A DNA stretch of 64,000 nt. Source: Proteobacteria bacterium ST_bin14 (GTDB lineage Bacteria; Pseudomonadota; Alphaproteobacteria; Sphingomonadales; Sphingomonadaceae). Positions within the stretch are counted from its first letter, which is position 1. Every line of letters starts with the position of its first letter. The notes below the pieces were generated by a model. It was not told the DNA's origin and made no database searches. It saw only the letters and a list, made by a program, of their open reading frames with translations. The stretch covers positions 1-64,000 of the forward strand of contig MSXR01000007.1 of NCBI GenBank assembly GCA_002083655.1. Direction: 5' to 3'. Made by a program: the position numbers and the translations under genes. This document shows, piece after piece, positions 44,225 to 52,737 of the stretch.

Positions 44225-45230
44225 GGGCCGCCGCCGTCCGCAGCGCGTCATCCATCCAAGCGGCCGGCGCATCGTCAAAACCGTATAGCCGCGTCTCGAT
44301 CAAATCGGGGCGAAAGCCATGCGCGTGGCAGCAATCCAGCGTCGGCGGAATGTTCGTGCGCACATTGGCGCGGCCGGTGCGCAGCGTGATGCCCTTATGG
44401 TACATCTCCAGCATCGGCACTGGGGTCGTTTCGCCCAGATGGATAGTGACGCTGGTCAACACCCCTTCAGGCTCGATCGCGCGGATCGCCTGGATCAGCG
44501 TGTCGGGCGTGCCGCACGCATCGACCACGATTTCATACAGCATGGGCAAATCGCCCGGCAGCGCCAATGGGGTTGCGCCGTAAGCCGCCGCCTGCGCCCG
44601 CCGCGCTGGATCGCTATCGGCATAGTCCACCCTGCCAGCGCCCAGCGCCACCGCCAGCCCGGCGGCATAAATACCGATTACCGACGCTAGCCCGCCCACC
44701 ACCAGCACAGTGGCACCGGGCCGTTCGGCAAGCTGCGGCGCAACCGCGCGCCAGCTATCCGCCGCCATGTCCGCCGCGCCGATCATCGCGATCGGATCGG
44801 CACCCTGCGGCAGCGGCACCAGCATCGCATCGGCAAATGGCACCGCGACCAGATCAGCCGCAGCGCACCCGTAATTGCCGGGCCGTCCCATCCCAAAACT
44901 GGCTGCGAACGGCACCGATTGGCACCGCCCGGTAAAGCCGCGCCGACAATTGCGACAGTCGCCGCAGCTGATTTGCGACGGCACGATCACGCGCTGACCG
45001 GGGCGGATGTGCCGCACACCGTCCCCCACATCCACGACCTCGCCGATCATCTCATGCCCGATGGGTTCACCGGACGCCATTGGTGCCAGCCCGCGCACAA
45101 ACCCGACATCAAGGTCGCACCGGCCAAGAACCAAGGGGCGGATCAGCGCAGCGTGATCGCTGGTGAGCACCGGTACCGCAGCGTCGCGCCATTCGACCAG
45201 GCCGGGACGGACAAAAACAAGCTGGCGCAT
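44217..45230 (-). CDS. Zinc-dependent alcohol dehydrogenase (MDR)
   Basis: This 337-residue enzyme has the catalytic zinc Cys in LVLGRCDLD and His in GEPIGHEMIGEV. The four structural-zinc cysteines are in SCGDCRNCRRGFTGRC, and a Rossmann turn appears in VLVVGGLASVIGIYAAGLA. It oxidises or reduces an alcohol/aldehyde with NAD(P). The start codon is shared with the stop of the upstream gene (TGATG), and the thioesterase gene follows with an 8-base overlap. All three genes are read away from a LysR regulator. Confidence 0.9.
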   Translation of the reverse strand: MRQLVFVRPGLVEWRDAAVPVLTSDHAALIRPLVLGRCDLDVGFVRGLAPMASGEPIGHEMIGEVVDVGDGVRHIRPGQRVIVPSQISCGDCRNCRRGFTGRCQSVPFAASFGMGRPGNYGCAAADLVAVPFADAMLVPLPQGADPIAMIGAADMAADSWRAVAPQLAERPGATVLVVGGLASVIGIYAAGLAVALGAGRVDYADSDPARRAQAAAYGATPLALPGDLPMLYEIVVDACGTPDTLIQAIRAIEPEGVLTSVTIHLGETTPVPMLEMYHKGITLRTGRANVRTNIPPTLDCCHAHGFRPDLIETRLYGFDDAPAAWMDDALRTAAARD

Positions 45231-45622
45231 CAGGGCTTGGCCCCCTCAATCGCCAGCGGCACATCATAATAGGTGACGACGGGTTCGGCACCATAGGTCG
45301 CCTTGGCCCGAGCCACCCAGGCATCGCTGAACCAGGCTTGCGCCGCCGCCTTGGTCGACCAGTAATAAATGCCGCCGAACCGCTTGGGTTCAATCGTGAA
45401 ATATTTGCGGATCAGGCCGGGAATTTGTTGATAGCGCGGTGCAGCCTTGTCGAATTCGGCCTGCAGATAGGCATCCGTCACGCCCGCCGGGGTGGCGATG
45501 CTGACGACGACGGCAACGCGACCCTCTGGGGCAACGCGGCCCTCTGCCGCGCCAGGCCGGGCATGGGCAGTGATCGGCAACGCGGCGAGCCCGGCGGCTA
45601 GGATCAGCGGGGAGAATTTCAT
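45230..45622 (-). CDS. Exported dimeric alpha/beta-barrel protein (YdhR/ABM-like)
   Basis: ATG 45622 follows AGGAG at 8 bases and gives a signal peptide (MKFSPLILAAGLAALPITAHA). The mature part of about 110 residues looks like a ferredoxin-like antibiotic monooxygenase/YdhR fold: VVVSIATPAGVTDAYLQAEF, then GLIRKYFTIEPKRFGGIYYW and a helix AWFSDAWVARAKATYG. Members of this fold are usually cytoplasmic heme- or quinol-related enzymes, so an exported version is unusual. It heads the operon with the alcohol dehydrogenase. Confidence 0.8.
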   Translation of the reverse strand: MKFSPLILAAGLAALPITAHARPGAAEGRVAPEGRVAVVVSIATPAGVTDAYLQAEFDKAAPRYQQIPGLIRKYFTIEPKRFGGIYYWSTKAAAQAWFSDAWVARAKATYGAEPVVTYYDVPLAIEGAKP

Positions 45623-45700
45623 GGCATGGCTCCTGTTCAAGCAATGCCGTTGATTTACGTCGGCCCCTGCCCCGGCATAAGGGCGAACGATGCAAATCGC

Positions 45701-45719
45701 TTTTGCGTTTCCCGCAAAA
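45701..45719. promoter_or_regulatory. Inverted-repeat operator candidate in the LysR divergon
   Basis: TTTTGCG-TTTCC-CGCAAAA is a perfect 7-base inverted repeat. It lies 16 bases before the LysR gene ATG and about 80 bases before the divergent operon. A third GCAAA half-site lies just to the left (45692). LysR regulators typically bind T-N11-A type dyads between divergent genes, and this is the only clear dyad in the gap. Confidence 0.6.
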
Positions 45720-45735
45720 CGACTAAGCGTGGGAC

Positions 45736-46608
45736 ATGGATAGCGAAGACCTGAAATTGCTGTTGATGCTGGACGAGCGCGGATCGATGAGCGCGGTCGC
45801 AAAGCAGCTTGACCTCGCCGTTTCCACCGTCGCGCGACGGCTGGAGGGGCTGGAGGCGACGCTGGGACTGCGGCTGCTTGATCGGCGCGCCAACGGCGTC
45901 CGGCTGACAATCGAGGGGAGCCGCATCGCCGCGCTGGCCGCGCCGCTGGTCGATCAGGCTGCGCGGATCGGGCGGGCAGCGGCCATGCTGGGCACCGCGA
46001 GCGCTGCCGGACACGTCACCATCTCATCGATTGATCTGATCATCACTGACGTGCTCGCGCCGGCGCTGCCTATGCTATGGGCAAAGTCGCCGGGACTATC
46101 GGTGACGTTACGCGCGCAGGGCGAGGTGATCAGCTTAGCCGCGCGCGAGGCCGATATCGCGCTGCGCATGTCCCGTCCCGAAGGTGCCAGCCTGATCGCG
46201 CGACGCATTTATGAAATTGAACTCGGCTGTTTCGCCAGCCCCGGCTATCTCGCCGGACGTGATCCCGCTGCGATCAGCCTGGGGCAGGAACGGTTGCTGG
46301 TATATGATGACAGCTATGGCCGCATCGCAGAGCTTGATTGGGTCGCCAAGGCCGGGCTGGATGGCGCGGTGGCCCTGCGCACCGGCAGCACGCGCGCGCT
46401 GCTGAACGCGGCGGCAGCGGACGGCGGCATCGCGCTGCTGCCGGTGCTGTTTGCGCAGCGCGCGGGGCTAACCCGCTTGCCGATTGCGTTTCAATTGCCA
46501 CCACGCCCGGTGTGGCTGCTGACGCACCGCGATGTGCGGCGCCTGCCCGCAATCCGTGCTGCCCATCGCTGGATCGCAGCGGCCTTTACCGGATTGACGC
46601 GCGGCTGA
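45736..46608 (+). CDS. LysR-family transcriptional regulator
   Basis: A 290-residue protein with an N-terminal winged HTH (LKLLLMLDERGSMSAVAKQL, STVARRLEGLEATLGLRLLD) and a C-terminal periplasmic-binding-like effector domain (VTISSIDLIITDVLAPALPM, LIARRIYEIELGCFASPGYL). It is divergent from the barrel protein/alcohol dehydrogenase/thioesterase operon and probably controls it, as is usual for LysR genes. The effector is unknown. Confidence 0.92.
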   Translation: MDSEDLKLLLMLDERGSMSAVAKQLDLAVSTVARRLEGLEATLGLRLLDRRANGVRLTIEGSRIAALAAPLVDQAARIGRAAAMLGTASAAGHVTISSIDLIITDVLAPALPMLWAKSPGLSVTLRAQGEVISLAAREADIALRMSRPEGASLIARRIYEIELGCFASPGYLAGRDPAAISLGQERLLVYDDSYGRIAELDWVAKAGLDGAVALRTGSTRALLNAAAADGGIALLPVLFAQRAGLTRLPIAFQLPPRPVWLLTHRDVRRLPAIRAAHRWIAAAFTGLTRG

Positions 46609-46746
46609 ACCGGGCCGCTATCGTGCAGCGCTAGTTGCACCCACCACCCGATGGTGATAGCGCGCGCCGCTTATAGGACGGTGATCCGCCGTGCCATCCC
46701 AGCCACTTTGGCCCCGCCATCTTGGCCCAGTTAGTTCAGGACGTTC

Positions 46747-47082
46747 ATGATCGTACCTTCCGCTTTTGCCCAGACCGCAGGTGCCGCCGCAGATGGCGGT
46801 GGATCGATCGCGCTGATCATTCCGTATCTGCTGCTGTTGCCGCTCGCCTATTTCCTGCTGATCCGCCCGCAGCAACAGCGGATGAAGAAGCTGCAGGATG
46901 CCGTGAACGCGGTGAAAAAGGGCGACGAAGTCACGACGGCTGGCGGCATCGTTGGCAAGGTCGTGAAGGTCGATGACCGCATCGTCGAAGTGGAGATTGC
47001 CACCGGCGTTAAGGTAAAAATCGTCAAGGCAACGCTGGCCGCCATCGCATCCAGCGGTGCCGGCAAACCTGCGAACGACTGA
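46747..47082 (+). CDS. yajC: Preprotein translocase accessory subunit YajC
   Basis: YajC is a small single-TM partner of SecDF. The 111-residue protein has the N-terminal helix ALIIPYLLLLPLAYFLLIRP, then QQQRMKKLQDAVNAVKKGDE, VTTAGGIVGKVVKVDD and VEVEIATGVKVKIVKATLA, the classical YajC domain. It lies 8 bases before secD, so yajC-secD-secF form one operon. Confidence 0.95.
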   Translation: MIVPSAFAQTAGAAADGGGSIALIIPYLLLLPLAYFLLIRPQQQRMKKLQDAVNAVKKGDEVTTAGGIVGKVVKVDDRIVEVEIATGVKVKIVKATLAAIASSGAGKPAND

Positions 47083-47090
47083 GCACCGAT

Positions 47091-48689
47091 ATGCTCGATT
47101 TCCCGCGCTGGAAAATAGCCTCGATCCTTGGCCTGCTCGCCGCATTGATGTTGCTGGCGGTGCCCAGTTTCGTGCCCGAAAGCATGACGAAGAATCTGGG
47201 CGTCAGTTTGCCGCGCATCAATTTCGGGCTCGATTTGGCGGGCGGCAGCTATTTGCTGCTTGAAGCGGAAACTGCCGATGTTGCCGCATCGCGGATTGAA
47301 CAGATGCGCGATACCGTGGCGACCGAAATGCGGCGCGGCAGCCCCAAGATCAGCATTGGCGATATTTCTACGCGCGGCGGCAAATTAAGCTTTTTGCTGC
47401 GCGATGTGACGCAGGTTGACGAAGCGCGCGAACGCTTGCTGCCGCTGACCAATGGCGCGGGGCTGACCGGCCAGCGTGACTGGAATATTGAAGTGGTCGA
47501 CGGCCAGCGTTTCGTGCTGACGCCCACCGATGCCGGCCTCACCCAGGCAATTGATACCGCGATGGCCGATGCGACCGAGGTCGTCCGCCGCCGTATCGAC
47601 GAACTCGGCACCCGCGAACCAACGATCATTCGCCAGGGTAGCAATCGCATCGTCGTTCAGGTGCCCGGCCTGCAGGATCCGCAGGCGCTGAAGGATTTGC
47701 TGGGCAAAACCGCCAAGCTGGAATTCAAGCTGGTCGACCTGAACGCCGATCCTGTCGAAGTGGCTAAGGGCGCGAGCGGCAATGCTCCGGTCGGCAGCCA
47801 GTTATTGCCCTATACCGAAGGCGGCAGCTGGATCGCGGTCAAGCGGTCGGTGATCATTTCCGGCGATCAGCTAATCAACGCGGTGCAGGGTAATAATTCG
47901 CAGACCAACGAACCCGATGTTGTCATCACCTTTGACAGCCAGGGCGGCCGCAAGTTTGCGCGCGTTACCCAGGAAAATGTCGGCAAGCCATTTGCGATTA
48001 TCCTTGATAACCAGGTGATCTCCGCCCCGAATATCAACGAACCGATCCTGGGCGGCACCGCCTCCATATCGGGCAGCTTTACGGTTGCTTCCGCCAACCA
48101 GCTCGCCATCGCGCTGCGCTCCGGCAAACTGCCCGTTGCGCTAAAAGTGGTGGAGGAACGCACCGTTGGGCCTGATCTGGGCGCCGATTCAATCCGCTAT
48201 GGCATCACCGCATCGGTGATTGCGGCGTTTGCGGTGATCGCGTTCATGCTCGTCACCTATGGCCGGTTTGGCGTCTATGCGAACATCGCGGTTGTCATCA
48301 ACATCATCGTCATCATTGGCGTGCTGGCGCTGCTGAATGGCACGCTGACCCTGCCGGGCATTGCCGGCTTCGTGCTGACGATCGGCACCGCGGTCGACGC
48401 CAACGTGTTGATAAACGAGCGTATCCGCGAAGAGCGGCGGCGCGGGCGCAGCGTGATCCAGTCGGTTGAGCTGGGCTATAAAGAAGCAAGCCGGACGATT
48501 TTCGAAGCGAACATGACGCACGGTATTTCAGGCGTCATCATGCTGCTGTTGGGGTCGGGGCCCGTAAAGGGCTTTGCGGTGGTGCTGCTGATCGGCATCA
48601 TCACATCGGTGTTCACCGCCGTTACGTTCACACGCATGCTCGTCGTGCTCTGGGTGCGCAAGAATCGCCCGGCGGAGATCAACATATGA
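47091..48689 (+). CDS. secD: Protein translocase subunit SecD
   Basis: SecD with SecF uses the proton gradient to pull proteins through the SecYEG channel. The 532-residue protein has TM1 (IASILGLLAALMLLAVPSF), the motif INFGLDLAGGSYLLLEAE, the periplasmic P1 domain, and TM2-6 with the conserved ADSIRYGITASVIAAFAVIA and LTIGTAVDANVLINERIREE sequences that carry the proton-path Asp. A palindromic repeat separates it from secF. Confidence 0.96.
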   Translation: MLDFPRWKIASILGLLAALMLLAVPSFVPESMTKNLGVSLPRINFGLDLAGGSYLLLEAETADVAASRIEQMRDTVATEMRRGSPKISIGDISTRGGKLSFLLRDVTQVDEARERLLPLTNGAGLTGQRDWNIEVVDGQRFVLTPTDAGLTQAIDTAMADATEVVRRRIDELGTREPTIIRQGSNRIVVQVPGLQDPQALKDLLGKTAKLEFKLVDLNADPVEVAKGASGNAPVGSQLLPYTEGGSWIAVKRSVIISGDQLINAVQGNNSQTNEPDVVITFDSQGGRKFARVTQENVGKPFAIILDNQVISAPNINEPILGGTASISGSFTVASANQLAIALRSGKLPVALKVVEERTVGPDLGADSIRYGITASVIAAFAVIAFMLVTYGRFGVYANIAVVINIIVIIGVLALLNGTLTLPGIAGFVLTIGTAVDANVLINERIREERRRGRSVIQSVELGYKEASRTIFEANMTHGISGVIMLLLGSGPVKGFAVVLLIGIITSVFTAVTFTRMLVVLWVRKNRPAEINI

Positions 48690-48712
48690 TGCTCCCTTTT
48701 CCTTCATTCTCC

Positions 48713-48793
48713 TGCTTCCCCGGCGCAGGCCGGGGCCCAGAGTCGCACGTGTTGCGCTGCTGGTCCTGGACCCCGGCCTATGCCGGGGAAGCA
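48713..48793. repeat. Palindromic repeat between secD and secF
   Basis: The left arm (48713-48740) and right arm (48766-48793) are near-perfect inverted copies built on CTTCCCCGGC...GCCGGGG and its complement, with 25 bases between them. It belongs to a family distinct from the ones at 15658 and 40318. It lies inside the secDF operon and supplies part of the upstream region of secF. Confidence 0.85.
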
Positions 48794-48809
48794 GCAAAGG
48801 TTTGATGCC

Positions 48810-49790
48810 ATGCGCCTGCTGAAACTTGTTCCCGACAACACCAATATCGGCTTTGTCCGCCTGCGTTACTGGGCGTTCGGGCTGACGGCGTTGCTGTCAA
48901 TCATCGCGCTGGCCACGGTGTTCGTGTTCAAACTCAATCTGGGCGTCGATTTTGTCGGCGGGCTGATGATCGAGGAAAAATTCCAGGCCGAACCCTCGCT
49001 CGACAAGCTGCGCACCTCAATCGACGCGCTTGAGCTGGGCGAGGTGCGGCTGCAGCTTTATGATGACAAGACGACGGTCGCCATCCGCCTTCCACCGCCG
49101 AAATCGCAGGATGAGGGCGCCACCAACGCCGTCGTCAAGCAAGTGCAGACCGCCATCAACAAAGAATACCCAACCGCCCGCTTCTCAAAGCAGGATGCGG
49201 TATCCGGCAAGGTATCGAATGAGCTGATCTGGAAGGGTGCCGCCGCCGTGGCGCTCGCGGTGCTTGGCATCGGCCTGTTCGCGATCTTCCGGTTCGAATG
49301 GCAGTTCGGCGTCTCCACGGTCGTCGCGATCGTGCATGATCTGTTGATGACGCTGGGCTTTTTCGCAGTTACGCAGTTCGAATTCGACCTGAACATCGTG
49401 GCCGCTGTGCTGACGATCATCGGCTATTCGATCAACGACAAGATCGTGATCGATGACCGTATTCGCGAAAATATGCGCCGCTATCGCAAGATGGATATGC
49501 GCGAGATTATCGACCTGTCGGTCAACGAAACCCTGCCCCGCACGGTGATGACATCGCTGACGATCCTGCTGGCGCTGGGCGCATTGCTGCTGTTCGGCGG
49601 GCATGTGCTGCGCGGTTTCACTGCCGCCATGATCCTTGGCATCTTCGTCGGCACCTATTCGTCGATCTATGTGTCCTCGTCGCTGCTGATCACGCTGGGC
49701 CTGCGCGCTGATCCCAATCTCGAAAAGGGCCCGGCCAAGGCCAATATCGCCACCAACGCCGAACGCGTGGGCCCCAAAGACCCCGTCTGA
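48810..49790 (+). CDS. secF: Protein translocase subunit SecF
   Basis: SecF completes the SecDF motor. I start at ATG 48810 (MRLLKLVPDNTNIGFVRLRY); the earlier ATG at 48780 lies within the palindromic repeat and would add only repeat-coded residues. TM1 is LTALLSIIALATVFVFKL, the P1-entry motif is NLGVDFVGGLMIEEKF, and the C-terminal half shows GYSINDKIVIDDRIREN and SVNETLPRTVMTSLTILLAL, all SecF signatures. The stop shares a base with the next gene. Confidence 0.96.
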   Translation: MRLLKLVPDNTNIGFVRLRYWAFGLTALLSIIALATVFVFKLNLGVDFVGGLMIEEKFQAEPSLDKLRTSIDALELGEVRLQLYDDKTTVAIRLPPPKSQDEGATNAVVKQVQTAINKEYPTARFSKQDAVSGKVSNELIWKGAAAVALAVLGIGLFAIFRFEWQFGVSTVVAIVHDLLMTLGFFAVTQFEFDLNIVAAVLTIIGYSINDKIVIDDRIRENMRRYRKMDMREIIDLSVNETLPRTVMTSLTILLALGALLLFGGHVLRGFTAAMILGIFVGTYSSIYVSSSLLITLGLRADPNLEKGPAKANIATNAERVGPKDPV

Positions 49791-50173
49791 TGCGGCTGGA
49801 ACATGAATCTGCCCCCGAAGGCCCGATGATCAAGGGTTTTTCGGGCGGCGGCTTTCGGATCGACGATAACGTCTACACCGCTTTGCTGCTGACGCCGGCC
49901 AGCGCGCATGGCTGGGCACCGCCCGCCATCACCGCGCTGTCACCGGATGACATTGCAAGCCTGATCACGCCCGATCCGCACCCCGAATTCATCATCCTGG
50001 GCACTGGTGCAGGGCTGGTCCACCCACCGCGCGCACTGGTGAACGCGTTGGACGCACTCGGCATCGGCATTGATATCATGGACAGTCGCGCCGCTGCCCG
50101 CGCGTGGAGCGTGCTGCGCCAGGAAGGCCGTTGGATCAGCGCCGCGCTGTACCCGCTCGATTACCGGGGCTAA
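49790..50173 (+). CDS. Mth938-like domain protein
   Basis: A 127-residue protein of the Mth938/NDUFAF3 family: GFSGGGFRIDDNVYTALLLTP, PHPEFIILGTGAGLVHPP and IDIMDSRAAARAWSVLRQEG are the typical strands and Gly-rich loop. The function in bacteria is not settled; the mitochondrial relative NDUFAF3 helps assemble complex I. Location directly after secF with a one-base overlap is a common alphaproteobacterial arrangement and implies co-translation. Confidence 0.9.
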   Translation: MRLEHESAPEGPMIKGFSGGGFRIDDNVYTALLLTPASAHGWAPPAITALSPDDIASLITPDPHPEFIILGTGAGLVHPPRALVNALDALGIGIDIMDSRAAARAWSVLRQEGRWISAALYPLDYRG

Positions 50174-50250
50174 GCTCCGCACAGATTCCGGCTCGACGCG
50201 CTGGGCCGGGCGCGATACCATTTCGTCACAACAATAATGTGGAGAGATTT

Positions 50251-51441
50251 GTGAAGCTGTTCGCCGCGTCCGCCGTGATTGCCGCTATCCTGTTCGGGGT
50301 CGCTCCCGCCGCCGCGCAGACTGACCCCGCCGCTGCTCCCCCCGCCGTATCGCGCGCGCCCGATTACACGCAGGACGGCGACTGGCTGTGCCGCCCCGGC
50401 CGCGCTGATGCTTGCGCTGCTGATCAAAGCGCCACGGTGATCGCCGCCACCGGCAAGCGCACAGCGGAACCCTTTGTTGCCGCCGCCGCGCCCAAATTCG
50501 ATTGCTTCTACGTCTATCCCACCGTCTCGCTCGACAAGACGGCGAACAGCGACCTTGAGGCCGGCCCAGAGGAAAAACAGGTTGCCGCTTTCCAGGCGGC
50601 ACGCTTTGCCAAAAATTGCCGGGTATTTGCCCCCATCTACCGTCAGGTCACGCTTACCGCGCTGCAGGCGATCATGGCGGGTCAGGCCGTGCCAGCGGAC
50701 CGCGCCGTTGCCTATGCCGATGTGCGCGCTGCCTGGTATGATTATCTGCGCCGTGACAATGGCGGGCGCGGTGTGGTGCTGATTGGGCACAGCCAGGGTG
50801 CTGGCGTGTTGAAGCAGTTGCTGATGGAAGAAATTGATCGCCGCCCGGTCGCAGGCCAATTGATTTCGGCAATGCTGATCGGCACCAATGTCGCGGTGCC
50901 CGAAGGGCGCGATGTGGGCGGTGACTTGAAAACGATCCCGTTGTGCCGCCGCGCTGATCAATGGGCGTGCGTCGTCAGCTATGTCACCTTCCGCGCTGAT
51001 TCTCCGCCGCCTGCCAACAGCCGTTTTGGCGTGGTCGCGCAGCCGGGCATGGTTGCTGCCTGCACCAACCCGGCCATGCTTGCCGGTGGCAAGGCGATTA
51101 CGGACAATTATCTGGGGGCAACCGGTGCCGGGATTGCCAGCGCCAAGCAAGGCCCGTGGACGGCGGATGGCGCCGCAGTCACGACACCCTTCGTCAAAGC
51201 GCCAGGGCTGCTTTCCGCCGAATGCGTTGCAAATGGCAAGTTCCGCTATCTCGCCGTTACGGTAAACGCCGTGCCCAGCGATCCACGAACGGACACGATT
51301 GTGGGTGATGTGTCGGTTGGCGGGCAGGTACTCGCCGATTGGGGCCTGCACTTGATCGACATGCCCGTGGTGATGGGCAATTTGATCACCCTGTCAGCGA
51401 CACAGGCCAAAACCTGGCTGAAACGCCCCGGCGCGCGGTGA
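50251..51441 (+). CDS. Exported DUF3089 lipase-like protein
   Basis: GTG 50251, preceded by GGAGAG, starts a signal peptide (VKLFAASAVIAAILFGVAPAAAQ) and is preferred to a longer frame from 50104 that overlaps the Mth938-like gene. The mature protein has the DUF3089 features: DGDWLCRPGR, FDCFYVYPTVSLDKT, VFAPIYRQVTL, and the nucleophile elbow VVLIGHSQGAGVLKQLL. This is an alpha/beta-hydrolase relative of PE-PPE/lipase proteins. The substrate is unknown. Length is 396 residues. Confidence 0.88.
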   Translation: MKLFAASAVIAAILFGVAPAAAQTDPAAAPPAVSRAPDYTQDGDWLCRPGRADACAADQSATVIAATGKRTAEPFVAAAAPKFDCFYVYPTVSLDKTANSDLEAGPEEKQVAAFQAARFAKNCRVFAPIYRQVTLTALQAIMAGQAVPADRAVAYADVRAAWYDYLRRDNGGRGVVLIGHSQGAGVLKQLLMEEIDRRPVAGQLISAMLIGTNVAVPEGRDVGGDLKTIPLCRRADQWACVVSYVTFRADSPPPANSRFGVVAQPGMVAACTNPAMLAGGKAITDNYLGATGAGIASAKQGPWTADGAAVTTPFVKAPGLLSAECVANGKFRYLAVTVNAVPSDPRTDTIVGDVSVGGQVLADWGLHLIDMPVVMGNLITLSATQAKTWLKRPGAR

Positions 51442-51445
51442 GGGG

Positions 51446-52615
51446 TCAGCCCCGCCGCGCCACCAGCGCTTGAAGGTGCGCGTATAGCGCGTCGGTATTG
51501 GCGGCCCAGGTGAACCGTTCCGCCCCGCGTCGCACATCGGCTGGCGCGGGCGGATCGGCGAGCAAGGCGCTGATCGCCTTTGCAAAGGCGGCGGGCTCGC
51601 GCGCGGCAATCCGGCCAAAATGTGGCTCTGTAACCACCTCCGCTGCCCCGCCCGCCGCTGTAATCACAATGGGCGTGCCGCACGCCAGCGCCTCCACCCA
51701 GGCATTGGCCAGCCCTTCGGACGACGATGCCAGCGCCATCACATCTGCCGCCGCCAGCAAGCCGGGCAGTTCGGCGTGCGGTGTGCTCCCCATCAGCCGC
51801 ACCCGATCGCCCAGCCCCAGCCGGGCGATATCGGCCACCAGCGCAGGCCGCGACGGGCCCTCTCCTGCGATCAACAGGTTCGTGCCCGGCAGGTCAGTCA
51901 TCGCGCGGATGACGGTGGCATGGCCCTTGCGATCAATAAGCGCCCCCACCGAAACGATCAGCGGCCCGGCAATGCCTATCGCAGCCTTGGCATCGTGCCG
52001 GTCAACCGGTGCAAACCGGTCCAGATCGACGCCAGTTCGGTGCACGCTGATGCGCTCGCGCGGGATGCCGATGGCGGCCATGTCATCGCGCATCGCCGCC
52101 GACACCGCCAGCAGCCCATCTGCTGCACGCCCCGCCGCGCCAACCTGCGCCGCTGTTGGCCCATGCCCCCAGTGATGGATGTCGGCGCCCCGCGCCTTGA
52201 TTGACACCGGCACCCCAAAATGCCGCCCCAGCGCGATGGCAGCAGGGCCATCGGGGAAGAAAAACTCCGCATCGATTACATCGAAGGCAAAGTCGCGGCG
52301 GATATCAGTCAGCACGGGCAGCAACGCCCGCACCAGCATCGCCACATGCAAGCGCCCGCCAATCCCCGGCACCGCCGCAAAACGCGGTCGGCGCGTCTCC
52401 AGCCCTTTCCAATCCTCCGCCAATGGCACCGTTGCAAAGGCCCGATAACGCGGATGGCGCGACAGCGGCCAGGGCGGCACGCCAATCGGCGCGACCAGCC
52501 GCAACGACACATCCCGGTGCGCGGCAAGCCCCAATGTCTGCCGTTCAACAAACACCCCGAAATTGGGGCGCGTCGCGTCAGGAAACAGCGTCGAAAGGGT
52601 CAGCACGCGCAGCAT
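51446..52615 (-). CDS. Glycosyltransferase family 4 protein
   Basis: The GT-B-fold enzyme (389 residues from ATG 52615) begins MLRVLTLSTLFPDATRPNFG. It contains the acceptor-side region DVIDAEFFFPDGPAAIALGR, a donor-binding stretch LIVSVGALIDRKGHATVIRA and the EX7E motif SSEGLANAWVEALACGTP. It transfers a sugar from a nucleotide donor, probably for a surface polysaccharide. It lies downstream of the mannose-6-phosphate isomerase gene, so a mannose-derived donor is possible (inference). Confidence 0.9.
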   Translation of the reverse strand: MLRVLTLSTLFPDATRPNFGVFVERQTLGLAAHRDVSLRLVAPIGVPPWPLSRHPRYRAFATVPLAEDWKGLETRRPRFAAVPGIGGRLHVAMLVRALLPVLTDIRRDFAFDVIDAEFFFPDGPAAIALGRHFGVPVSIKARGADIHHWGHGPTAAQVGAAGRAADGLLAVSAAMRDDMAAIGIPRERISVHRTGVDLDRFAPVDRHDAKAAIGIAGPLIVSVGALIDRKGHATVIRAMTDLPGTNLLIAGEGPSRPALVADIARLGLGDRVRLMGSTPHAELPGLLAAADVMALASSSEGLANAWVEALACGTPIVITAAGGAAEVVTEPHFGRIAAREPAAFAKAISALLADPPAPADVRRGAERFTWAANTDALYAHLQALVARRG

Positions 52616-52737
52616 ATCAGGCGGCGGTATAGCAAGGCGGGCGGAACATGGGGTTAACATGCGGGCAATTCCCCCACCCGCCCGACCTTAGTAAAGCCGA
52701 AGCCCGGCCCTTCTCATCCAGGGATAGACGGCCGACC

